Below are positions 1 to 7,108 of a stretch of 64,000 nt of DNA, one piece after another. This stretch comes from an uncultured Christensenella sp. (GTDB lineage: Bacteria > Bacillota > Clostridia > Christensenellales > Borkfalkiaceae). The notes below the pieces were generated by a model. The model ran no database searches, was not told where the DNA came from, and saw only the letters and a list, made by a program, of their open reading frames with translations. The stretch lies in contig CAJUEV010000005.1 in NCBI GenBank assembly GCA_910585785.1, forward strand, positions 49,803 through 113,802. The letters run 5' to 3'. The position numbers and the translations under genes were made by a program. How positions within the stretch are numbered: position 1 is the first letter of the stretch; each line of letters begins with the position of its first letter.

Positions 1-657
1 ACCGTGCAGAAAGATACCGCCGATTTGCCTTGGTTTGTCCTTGGGCACAGTATGGGCTCGTTTTTCTGCCGCAAATATATTTCGGTTTACGGCGGCGAGT
101 TTAAGGGCGCCGTTATAATGGGCACCGGCTTTAAGGGAAATTTAACGCTTAACACCGCGCTTTCCGCCGTTAAAGCAAGCGCGCGTTCGCACGGCTGGCG
201 GTTCAGAAGCAGTACTATAAAAAATCTTGCCTTCGGCTCTTACAACAAAAAGTTTAAACCGGCGCGCACCCAAAACGACTGGCTTTCCAAAAACGCGCAA
301 AACGTGGACGAATACGAAAAGGACCCCTTGTGCGGATTCGACTTCACAAACAACGGCTATTTTATACTGTTTTCCGTCATAAAACAGGCTTGCTCGAAAG
401 AGGTTATAAACGCCGTTCCCAAAAATTTGCCCGTATATTTTGTGGCGGGCGCGCTTGACCCCGTAGGCGATTACGGCAAAGGCGTTTTGAAGGCGGCGAA
501 CAAGTTTCATAAAGCGGGCGTTAAGGACGTTTTCGTCACTTTATACGAGGACGCCCGTCACGAAATTTTAAACGACGACTGCAAGGACAAAGTTCAAATC
601 GACGTTTTAAATTTCTTTGAAAATATTTTAAGCGGTACGGATTCGGTTGATGGTTGA
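1..657 (+). CDS. alpha/beta hydrolase (lysophospholipase-like), 5' end cut by window
   Basis: This is a serine hydrolase of the alpha/beta fold, probably a lysophospholipase or monoacylglycerol-lipase type enzyme. The reading frame is already open at base 1, so the true start and the N-terminal oxyanion-hole strand lie upstream. Visible are the nucleophile elbow GHSMGS (Ser near visible residue 16), the acid region LDPVGD, and the catalytic His in DARHEI near the C-terminus. The order Ser-Asp-His and the spacing fit the family. The next gene overlaps its end by 8 nt, so the two are likely co-transcribed and translationally coupled. The substrate cannot be read from the sequence. Confidence 0.85.
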   Translation, partial: TVQKDTADLPWFVLGHSMGSFFCRKYISVYGGEFKGAVIMGTGFKGNLTLNTALSAVKASARSHGWRFRSSTIKNLAFGSYNKKFKPARTQNDWLSKNAQNVDEYEKDPLCGFDFTNNGYFILFSVIKQACSKEVINAVPKNLPVYFVAGALDPVGDYGKGVLKAANKFHKAGVKDVFVTLYEDARHEILNDDCKDKVQIDVLNFFENILSGTDSVDG

Positions 658-1417
658 AGTTTTTGACGTCGCCGTACCTTCGCTTACGGGCAAGGAAAAA
701 CGCAAAGCATACGTATATTTACCCGTCGGCTATGGCGAGGGGGAAACGCGCTATCCCGTAATGTATATGTTCGACGGGCACAATCTTTTTTTTGACGAGG
801 ACGCGACTTTCGGCAAAAGCTGGGGACTTGCGGACTATCTTGACGAAGAAAAAATTCCCATAATAATAGCCGCGGCAGAGTGCAACCATAACGGCAATGC
901 AAGACTTTCCGAGTATTCGCCGTTCGACTTTACTTTCAAAGGCGAAAAAATAAAGGGGCGCGGCAAAAAATATATGGACTGGCTTGTGAAGGACTTCAAG
1001 CCGTATATAGACGAAAATTATAAAACTCTTTCCGCGCGCGAGCATACCGCGATAGGCGGCAGTTCTATGGGCGGACTTATGACTGTTTACGCCCTTTTAA
1101 AATACGGCAAATATTTTTCGCGCGGGGCGGCTCTTTCGCCAAGTTTATGGCTGAACGGGGGAGATTCGGTAAAAAAATTGCTTACAGAATCCCGTTTGCG
1201 CAAAAATACATATATTTATATGGATTACGGCAGCCGCGAGTTTGCAAACCATTTTTCGCAGCAAGCCGCTTTCGGCGGCGCCGTATCCGCGTTGATTGAA
1301 AAAGGCGCGATAGCCACCGCGCGCGTTGTTGACGGCGGCACCCATAGCGAGGCTTCGTGGCAAAGGCAAATTCCGTATTTTATGGACGCGCTTTTCGGCT
1401 TTAACATTCGGACGTAG
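650..1417 (+). CDS. putative esterase (esterase D / enterochelin-esterase family)
   Basis: This 255-residue cytoplasmic alpha/beta hydrolase belongs to the putative-esterase family (tributyrin esterase, esterase D, Fes-like). It shows YPVMYMFDGHN near the N-terminus, the nucleophile elbow IGGSSMGG at about residue 140, and a late catalytic His in GGTHSEASW. I chose ATG at 650 over the TTG at 647; the ATG overlaps the upstream hydrolase stop at 655-657. Two hydrolases in tandem suggest a small lipid or ester catabolic operon, but no substrate can be assigned. No terminator is obvious in the 70 nt before the next gene. Confidence 0.85.
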   Translation: MVEVFDVAVPSLTGKEKRKAYVYLPVGYGEGETRYPVMYMFDGHNLFFDEDATFGKSWGLADYLDEEKIPIIIAAAECNHNGNARLSEYSPFDFTFKGEKIKGRGKKYMDWLVKDFKPYIDENYKTLSAREHTAIGGSSMGGLMTVYALLKYGKYFSRGAALSPSLWLNGGDSVKKLLTESRLRKNTYIYMDYGSREFANHFSQQAAFGGAVSALIEKGAIATARVVDGGTHSEASWQRQIPYFMDALFGFNIRT

Positions 1418-1487
1418 CGCAAATTTAACCGCAAGCCTGTTTTCAACCGCTTATATTATCGTAAAAAATCCTTAAAGAAGGCATTAT

Positions 1488-2675
1488 ATGAAAAATTTTA
1501 TTTTTATTTCCCCCAACTTTCCGGCAAACTATTGGAAGTTTTGCCGCGAATTGCAAAACGACGGTTTTCGCGTTCTCGGCATCGGCGACGAAGCGTACGA
1601 CTGTCTAACGGCTGACTTGAAGGGCTCGCTTACGGAGTATTACAAAGTTTCTAACCTTGAAAATTATGACGAAGTTTACCGCGCGGTTGCATTTTTTACG
1701 TTTAAGTACGGAAAAATAGACTTTATCGAAAGCAACAACGAGTATTGGCTTGAACGCGACGCATTGCTGCGCACGGAATTCAACGTTGCTACGGGATTTA
1801 AAAAGACGGACGTCAAAAAAATAAAATACAAGTCCGCAATGAAAAAGTTTTATAAAAAAGCCGGCGTAAAAACAGCGCGTTTCTGCATAGCTAAATCGCT
1901 TGCCGTGTGCGAAAAATTTATAAAAGAAGTGGGCTATCCCGTGATAGTAAAGCCCGATAACGGCGTGGGCGCAAGCGATACTCATAAAATAAACGACGAT
2001 GCAGAACTTGCCGCGTTTTTAAAGCGCAAAGGTAGAAAAAGTTACATAATGGAGGAGTTTATTGACGCGGAAGTAAACTCTTATGACGCGATTATAGACA
2101 GCAAGGGCAACCCCGTTTTCGAGACGGGCAATATTACGCCCAAATCGCTTATGGACGTGGTAAACGACGGCGACAGCTGCCTTTATTATATAGTAAACGA
2201 ACTTGCAAGCGACGTGCGCGCGCTGGGGCGCAAAACCGTAAAGGCGTTTAAAGTAAAAAGCCGTTTTGTGCACTTTGAGTTTTTCCGTCTTTTATCCGAC
2301 CAGAAAATAGGCAAAAAGGGGGACGTGGTTGCGCTTGAAGTAAATATGCGCCCCGCCGGCGGAATTACCCCCGATATGATGAATTACGCCAACAGTACTG
2401 ACGTTTATAAAATCTGGGCGGACACTATGGCTTTTGACAGCACTTTGGTAAGTCTGGGCGAAAAATATTTTTGCGCGTTTGCGGGCAGGCGCGACGGAAG
2501 GGAGTACGTTTATTCCGAGCAGGATATAGTTGACCGTTTCCGCAATTGCGTAAAACTTATTCAGCGCGTGCCCGACGTGCTTGCGGGCACAATGGGCAAC
2601 GTGATGTACGTGGCAAACTTCAAAACCAAGGAAGAAATGGACGAATTCTATTCCGAAATCACCGCTACAAAATAA
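1488..2675 (+). CDS. ATP-grasp domain protein (carbamoyl-phosphate-synthase-L-like)
   Basis: This 395-residue ATP-grasp enzyme should join a carboxylate to an amine or thiol through an acyl-phosphate. Residues 1-100 form a pre-ATP-grasp Rossmann-like domain (FISPNFPANYW). The core covers about 110-310, with YPVIVKPDNGVGASDT as the ATP-binding lysine/glycine loop and ALEVNMRPAGG as the metal-binding Glu/Asn motif. A ribosome binding site (AAGAAGG) precedes the ATG. The C-terminal 80 residues are family-specific. No substrate-giving neighbour is present, so no reaction is proposed. A strong bidirectional terminator follows. Confidence 0.82.
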   Translation: MKNFIFISPNFPANYWKFCRELQNDGFRVLGIGDEAYDCLTADLKGSLTEYYKVSNLENYDEVYRAVAFFTFKYGKIDFIESNNEYWLERDALLRTEFNVATGFKKTDVKKIKYKSAMKKFYKKAGVKTARFCIAKSLAVCEKFIKEVGYPVIVKPDNGVGASDTHKINDDAELAAFLKRKGRKSYIMEEFIDAEVNSYDAIIDSKGNPVFETGNITPKSLMDVVNDGDSCLYYIVNELASDVRALGRKTVKAFKVKSRFVHFEFFRLLSDQKIGKKGDVVALEVNMRPAGGITPDMMNYANSTDVYKIWADTMAFDSTLVSLGEKYFCAFAGRRDGREYVYSEQDIVDRFRNCVKLIQRVPDVLAGTMGNVMYVANFKTKEEMDEFYSEITATK

Positions 2676-2699
2676 AATATATATAAAGTAATTATTGCA

Positions 2700-2750
2700 A
2701 AAAAACATAACTGCCCTGCCCGTAATTTTGCGGGCAGGGCGGGTTTTATT
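2700..2750. terminator. bidirectional intrinsic terminator
   Basis: A 10-bp GC-rich stem (GCCCTGCCCG at 2713-2722 with CGGGCAGGGC at 2731-2740) is followed by GGGTTTTATT on the plus strand. On the minus strand it is followed by a run of seven T (complement of 2700-2706). It sits between convergent genes and can serve both. Confidence 0.85.
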
Positions 2751-2775
2751 GCCGATTATAAAAATCATTAAAAAA

Positions 2776-3000
2776 TCAGTTTTTGGCGTATTCGTCAATG
2801 CAAAGAATATCCGCAGGGTCAATGTCAAGCACGGCGCATAAATTCGCAAACGTATCCAGCGCGGGCATAATATCTCCGTTAAGGTAGTGCGATACGGTCT
2901 GCTGCCGTATGTTCAATTCTTTCGCTAACGCCGTCTGCGACATACCGCTTTGCTTCAACGCCTCAATAAGTTTTGCCTGTATTTGCTTTAAAGTAATCAT
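2776..3000 (-). CDS. XRE-family HTH transcriptional regulator (small)
   Basis: This 74-residue protein is almost entirely a Cro/C1-type helix-turn-helix: SQTALAKELNIRQQTVSHYL is the helix-turn-helix core at about residues 20-40. It probably binds DNA as a dimer. There is no effector or sensor domain. The start has AAGGAA 7 nt upstream. The protein is divergent from the 88-residue gene at 3201, and the shared 200-bp intergenic region carries palindromes that are natural operator candidates, so it probably autoregulates and controls that neighbour. This last point is inference. Confidence 0.85.
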   Translation of the reverse strand: MITLKQIQAKLIEALKQSGMSQTALAKELNIRQQTVSHYLNGDIMPALDTFANLCAVLDIDPADILCIDEYAKN

Positions 3001-3088
3001 TTCCTTAAATTTATTTAATCCCTAACATAAATTAAGAGTTTTCGTCGATTTTTTGAGTATAAATCAACTCAGCCACAAAATTAAATTA

Positions 3089-3139
3089 CACTTAATAAGC
3101 GTAAATTGTTTGACTTACGCTTATTAAGCGTGATAAGAT
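3089..3139 (+). promoter_or_regulatory. promoter with paired palindromic operator candidates
   Basis: A sigma-A-like promoter has TTGACT at 3110-3115, an 18-bp spacer and TAAGAT at 3134-3139. The spacer contains the palindrome CGCTTATTAAGCG (3118-3130). A near copy, CACTTAATAAGCG, lies at 3089-3101. Together 3089-3104 and 3115-3132 form a larger inverted repeat. Occupancy by a dimeric repressor would cover the promoter of the 3201 gene. The adjacent XRE protein is the obvious candidate. Confidence 0.65.
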
Positions 3140-3200
3140 AATATTGCGTTTACGCTTTGTTTTGCGTGTGCTATACAAATAAATTATAGGGTAGAATGAT

Positions 3201-3467
3201 ATGAACTATTCTGTTTTGGAAGAAATTTTCGTAAAAGGCAAAAACCCGCGCGATGAGGAATTGTGCAGCGAAGAATATGTTTCCGCTTTCGATAGTTATA
3301 ATGCGGTATACGATAAACTGCTTGAAAACCTGTCCGAGGAGGATAAAAAACTGCTTATTCAGATAGACGGGTTCGTAAATCTGATAGACTCTGCGGCTTG
3401 CGCCGAAAAATTTATACAAGGTTTTAAAGTCGGGTTTAAATTTGCGCGCGAAGTGTTGCAAAACTGA
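3201..3467 (+). CDS. small hypothetical protein (resembles DUF6809 type)
   Basis: This 88-residue, acidic, all-helical-looking protein has an N-terminal LEEIF segment and a C-terminal AEKFIQGFKVGFKFAREV helix. This arrangement recalls small DUF6809-type proteins of Clostridia, whose function is unknown; the assignment is from memory. There is no signal peptide or membrane segment. It is divergent from the XRE regulator and preceded by an operator-bearing promoter. The ribosome binding site is weak (AGGGTAG). A terminator follows closely, so it is monocistronic. Confidence 0.6.
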   Translation: MNYSVLEEIFVKGKNPRDEELCSEEYVSAFDSYNAVYDKLLENLSEEDKKLLIQIDGFVNLIDSAACAEKFIQGFKVGFKFAREVLQN

Positions 3468-3484
3468 ATTTACAAATTTAAATA

Positions 3485-3523
3485 AACGCCGGAAAGCCGC
3501 AAAAAGGTTGTTCGGCGTTTTGA
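3485..3523 (+). terminator. intrinsic terminator
   Basis: AACGCCG (3485-3491) pairs with CGGCGTT (3513-3519), followed by TTTTGATTTT. It ends the 88-residue gene. Confidence 0.7.
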
Positions 3524-3614
3524 TTTTATTTAAAAAAATTTCCGCAAGCAAATTGTTCTAAATACAAAAACCGATTAATAAGTTATTATACACATAGATT
3601 TTGCGGAGGCGGTT

Positions 3615-5090
3615 ATGCTTGATTATAACGTATACGAGGACATAGCAGGAAGAAGCGGAGGGGATATTTACGTAGGAGTAGTAGGTCCCGTGCGTACGGG
3701 CAAATCCACTTTAATAAAAAAATTTATGACGGAACTCGTCATTCCCAACGTGGAGGACGGCAACGCGAAAAGCGTTATGGTCGACGAGCTGCCGCAGTCG
3801 GCTTCCGGTAAAAGCATAATGACTACCGAGCCGAAGTTCGTGCCCGCCAAGGCTGCGAACGTGCGCATTGAAAACGCTTCCGCAAACGTGCGGTTTGCCG
3901 ATTGCGTCGGATTTATAACCCGCGGCGCAAACGGCTTTGAGGAGGACGGCAAGCCCCGCCTTGTAAACACTCCGTGGAGCGACAAGCCGTTGCCCTTTGC
4001 CGAGGCGGCGGAACTCGGCACCGATAAAGTTATTGCCGAGCATTCCACCATAGGCGTGTGCGTGACCACGGACGGCAGCATAGCGGACATTCCCCGCGAA
4101 GGTTATGTAGAGGCGGAGGAACGCACCGTTGCTCGCCTTAAAGCCAGCGGCAAACCTTTTGTAATAATTTTAAACTGCGTAGAGCCGGAAAAGGCTGCCG
4201 CAAAAAAACTTAAAGAAGAGCTTGAAAACAAATATAAAGTCACCACCATTTCCGCCAACTGCGAAAAACTTACGGCGGAAGGGTTGATGAATATTCTTAA
4301 AGCGGTGCTTTTCGAATTCCCCGTAACGGGCTTCGATTTGGATATTCCCGACTGGATGCGGTTTTTGCCCCCGGAAAGTTCGGCGGTGTGCGAACTTCTG
4401 GACAGACTAAGGGCGGCTTCTTCCGAAATTAAAAAAATGAAGGACTGCTCCGCGTTCGATAATATGCTTGCTGACTGCAATTACTGGAAGGCGGAAACTA
4501 CCGTAAATTTAAGCCTTTCGGACGGTAAAGCGCACGTGGATTGCTACGTTAAGGACGGAATATTCTTCGATATGCTGTCCGAAATCGCGGGCGACGCCAT
4601 ATCTGACGAATTCACCCTTATGCGCTACGTTCGCGGTACGGCGGAAGCAAAGCAGAATTACGATAAAATTAAGGACGCCTTCGACTGCGCCAAAGTCAAC
4701 GGCTACGGCATAGTTCAGCCCGACGACGCCGATATGAGCCTTGAAGAACCCAAGGTTGTGCGTCAGGGCGGCAGCGTGGGCATAAAACTGCGCGCAACCG
4801 CGCCCAGCTATCACATTGTAAAAATAGACGTAAGCGGCGAAGTAAGCCCCATAATGGGCAACGCAAACCAGTCCGAAGGCATAGTGCAGGGTATGATGAA
4901 CGGGTTTGAAAGCAACCCCGACGGTATGTGGGAAACCAACGTTTTCGGCAAATCGTTGCGCGGAATGGTGAAGGAAGGGCTTTCCGGCAAAGTCAACTGT
5001 ATGCACGAGGATACCAAGGCGAAAATGCGCCGCGCCATAACCAGAATAGTAAACGAAGGCAGGGGCGGAGTTATCTGCATTATACTTTAA
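3615..5090 (+). CDS. spoIVA: stage IV sporulation protein A, spore-coat morphogenetic ATPase
   Basis: SpoIVA polymerises, driven by ATP hydrolysis, on the outer forespore membrane and forms the basement layer on which the spore coat assembles. The 491 residues match the family length. The N-terminus has the P-loop GPVRTGKST at about residue 24, then the conserved DELPQSASG and DCVGF segments of the GTPase-like fold. The C-terminus ends with the hydrophobic GGVICIIL tail needed for membrane/SpoVM association. A strong ribosome binding site (GCGGAGG) precedes the ATG. Expression in the mother cell under sigma-E is expected from the family; CATAGATT at about 3591 faintly resembles a sigma-E -10 but sits unusually close to the start. 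It is diagnostic of an endospore former. Confidence 0.97.
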   Translation: MLDYNVYEDIAGRSGGDIYVGVVGPVRTGKSTLIKKFMTELVIPNVEDGNAKSVMVDELPQSASGKSIMTTEPKFVPAKAANVRIENASANVRFADCVGFITRGANGFEEDGKPRLVNTPWSDKPLPFAEAAELGTDKVIAEHSTIGVCVTTDGSIADIPREGYVEAEERTVARLKASGKPFVIILNCVEPEKAAAKKLKEELENKYKVTTISANCEKLTAEGLMNILKAVLFEFPVTGFDLDIPDWMRFLPPESSAVCELLDRLRAASSEIKKMKDCSAFDNMLADCNYWKAETTVNLSLSDGKAHVDCYVKDGIFFDMLSEIAGDAISDEFTLMRYVRGTAEAKQNYDKIKDAFDCAKVNGYGIVQPDDADMSLEEPKVVRQGGSVGIKLRATAPSYHIVKIDVSGEVSPIMGNANQSEGIVQGMMNGFESNPDGMWETNVFGKSLRGMVKEGLSGKVNCMHEDTKAKMRRAITRIVNEGRGGVICIIL

Positions 5091-5260
5091 ATTATACCTT
5101 AACGCAGTAAAAAGTCCCTGAATCGGGCGATATTCTTCGGCGGAAAGTTTCACCGTTATTTCACAAATTCACCAACATATTTACTTGCGAATATATTATA
5201 TTATGGTTGCAACAGGCGGTATCCGCGCTATATTGTGCGGGTAATGACTTGCAAAAATTA

Positions 5261-5292
5261 CGTCGGCGGAATGCTTATGCATTCCGCCGACG
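5261..5292 (-). terminator. strong hairpin, probable terminator of the 54-residue gene
   Basis: A 14-bp perfect stem (CGTCGGCGGAATGC, 5261-5274, with its complement at 5279-5292) closes a TTAT loop. Reading the minus strand it is followed by TAATTTTTGC, so it most likely terminates the small minus-strand gene. It may also act for spoIVA, where the tail is only CCGATTTT. Confidence 0.7.
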
Positions 5293-5352
5293 CCGATTTT
5301 AACCGAAAATTTTTGCGGTCGATTTTTTAAAAATAATAAAAGTTTTCTGCTG

Positions 5353-5517
5353 TCAGTCGCCTTGTTTGGGCTGTCCTGCGGCGCGCCGCGCTTCGTCCGA
5401 AGCGGTTTCGGTATCGGCGGCGAAATTTGCGGTTGCTGCTGCGTCGCCTTTAAGTCCCGCAATATAGGCAAGATATTGTTCGTCAGTCAACTTTTTTATT
5501 TTACTCTTTTTTCCCAT
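5353..5517 (-). CDS. small 54-residue hypothetical protein
   Basis: An ATG at 5517 with GGAGG 9 nt upstream opens a 54-codon frame. It begins MGKKSKIKKLTDEQYLAYIA and turns into an Ala/Asp/Glu-rich tail ending PKQGD. The basic head and acidic, probably disordered tail show no known domain. It lies 82 nt downstream of the hydrolase gene on the same strand and ends before a strong hairpin. Its ribosome binding site falls inside a hairpin arm, which suggests translational control. I do not recognise a function. Confidence 0.65.
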   Translation of the reverse strand: MGKKSKIKKLTDEQYLAYIAGLKGDAAATANFAADTETASDEARRAAGQPKQGD

Positions 5518-5524
5518 ATAAAAA

Positions 5525-5560
5525 GCCTCCGCTCGTTTTGATATAATTATGGGCGGAGGC
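5525..5560 (-). promoter_or_regulatory. hairpin burying the Shine-Dalgarno of the small gene
   Basis: GCCTCCGC (5525-5532) and GCGGAGGC (5553-5560) form an 8-bp stem around a 20-nt AT-rich loop. On the minus strand the arm nearest the small gene is GCGGAGGC followed by TTTTTAT and then ATG, so the hairpin is at once a terminator-like element for the upstream hydrolase gene and a lid over the ribosome binding site at 5525-5532. Confidence 0.6.
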
Positions 5561-5598
5561 GCTTTATTTTATACGCGCCGTAAAGTTTGCTTTTTCGT

Positions 5599-6663
5599 TT
5601 AAATTGCTTCAAAAAATTCAAAAACTTTACTCATAGTATTGTTGTTGACTTCGTTGTATTTTTGCTTGTTTACTGAGTTTATAAATTTCGCTTCGACGTC
5701 TTCGGGAATGTTTCCGTCGTATTTTTTGCTTAGTTTTTCGTATTCGTAATCAATAAGTTCGCGATAAGTGCGCGTGCTTGCCTCGTTGGACTCTATAACG
5801 TCAGTGTGCGTGCCTTTTTCAATGTAATAATATTCCACGCTATCGTTGGTTATTTCTTTGCGGTGGCTGTATATGCTGTCTTCCAGCACGGTGTCGTCGT
5901 TGCCGCCCTGAACAACCAATACGGGCAGGTTTGCGTTGTTGATTCCCGAAACGCCCGTCGCGTAATAGTTTTCGCCCGCGTCCAAAAGCGACCAGAACGC
6001 CGCGAAGGGGAACAGCGAGTATGCAAACGCGCCCATATTCAATCGGCGCTGCATCCATTCAAGCATTGCGCCTCCGTTGGAGTTGTATCCCGCAACCGAA
6101 GCGACCGCCCGCACGTTTTTGTGCCCGAAGTTAAGTACGGAAGTTACTGCGTGCCCGCCCCAGCTGTGTCCGAAAAGATAAACGGGCATATTGCGCAGTT
6201 CGCCGTCCCTTTCAATGAAGGACAGTGCGTTGTCAAGGTCTATTGCCGACTGCGAAAGTCCCTTTGTGCCGAAGCCTTCGCTTTCCCCCGTGCCGGTGTT
6301 GTCGTAAGTAAGAACGCGGTACCCGCGCGAAACAAAGTAATCCATAACGGGGTAATAATAGTTTGAAAGTTCGCCCCAGCCGTGTGAAATAACCACAAGT
6401 TTTTTGCTGGACTTATCCCCCCATATGTAGCCTTTAAGCATATTTTTTCCGCTTAAAAAGCGTATTTTCTGCTTTTCGTATTTGTCGAAGTCGTCCGCGG
6501 TGTACATTGTGGTACGCGTAACGTCGTCCCGCGCTTCCTGCCGGTTGAACGTCCCTACCAGACAAAGTTTGCTTACCGCAAGAATAAACAGCAACGCTGC
6601 GACAAGGGATATGGCGACGACGGCGGCGCCGCATTTTAAAAGTTTTCTCTTTTTGCCCGTCAT
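5599..6663 (-). CDS. membrane-anchored alpha/beta hydrolase
   Basis: This 354-residue serine hydrolase has an N-terminal anchor at residues 10-34, so the catalytic domain is probably extracytoplasmic. Family landmarks are the oxyanion segment ISHGWGE, the nucleophile elbow GHSWGG at about residue 170, the acid in VQGGNDD and the His in EKGTHTD. It resembles the S9/S33 and BAAT-like hydrolases of gut Clostridia. AAGGA lies about 10 nt before the ATG. It is followed by the 54-residue gene. The substrate is unknown; a lipid or peptide ester is plausible. Confidence 0.85.
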   Translation of the reverse strand: MTGKKRKLLKCGAAVVAISLVAALLFILAVSKLCLVGTFNRQEARDDVTRTTMYTADDFDKYEKQKIRFLSGKNMLKGYIWGDKSSKKLVVISHGWGELSNYYYPVMDYFVSRGYRVLTYDNTGTGESEGFGTKGLSQSAIDLDNALSFIERDGELRNMPVYLFGHSWGGHAVTSVLNFGHKNVRAVASVAGYNSNGGAMLEWMQRRLNMGAFAYSLFPFAAFWSLLDAGENYYATGVSGINNANLPVLVVQGGNDDTVLEDSIYSHRKEITNDSVEYYYIEKGTHTDVIESNEASTRTYRELIDYEYEKLSKKYDGNIPEDVEAKFINSVNKQKYNEVNNNTMSKVFEFFEAI

Positions 6664-6736
6664 AACATTTTTCCTTAAAAATTACAGTGTTTCAGAAAAC
6701 AATTTATGATTTAAAAAATTTTTTATGCCATTTATT

Positions 6737-6777
6737 CGCTGCTTTTCAAGCAGCGTAACAGCCCCGCGGGGCTGTTA
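6737..6777. repeat. adjacent hairpin and perfect 22-bp palindrome
   Basis: The hairpin CGCTGCTT-TTC-AAGCAGCG (6737-6755) abuts directly the loop-free palindrome TAACAGCCCCG/CGGGGCTGTTA (6756-6777). Neither is followed by a T tract on either strand, so they are not ordinary terminators. They lie between two divergently transcribed genes, in a 445-bp intergenic region otherwise AT-rich. Confidence 0.6.
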
Positions 6778-7016
6778 TAGAAAAATATTTATCCGTTACG
6801 GTGATAATTATAGTACACACGCGCTGGTTTTGCAACAAATTAAAGTGTTTTAAGGTAATTTTTGGCAATAAAGTTTTTGCGGGTGTTGTGCGCGTTTATT
6901 GTAAAAGATTGCCAAAAACCGTATTAAAAGTTGCTTTTATAACGTTTTGCCCCCCATATATGCCCCGATAATCGTAAATTTTTCCTGAAAAAATCTTAAA
7001 AAACAGCATAATTATA

Positions 7017-7045
7017 TTTACTTTTCTTAAAAATAGGTGTAAACT
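7017..7045 (+). promoter_or_regulatory. candidate promoter of the acidic repeat protein
   Basis: TTTACT (7017-7022), a 17-bp spacer and TAAACT (7040-7045) lie 64 nt upstream of the ATG at 7109. The match to consensus is moderate. Confidence 0.45.
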
Positions 7046-7108
7046 ATATATAAAGCTGCAAATATTATGCGGCTTAATATTCGGCTAATAATACTCAAGA
7101 GGTGGATA

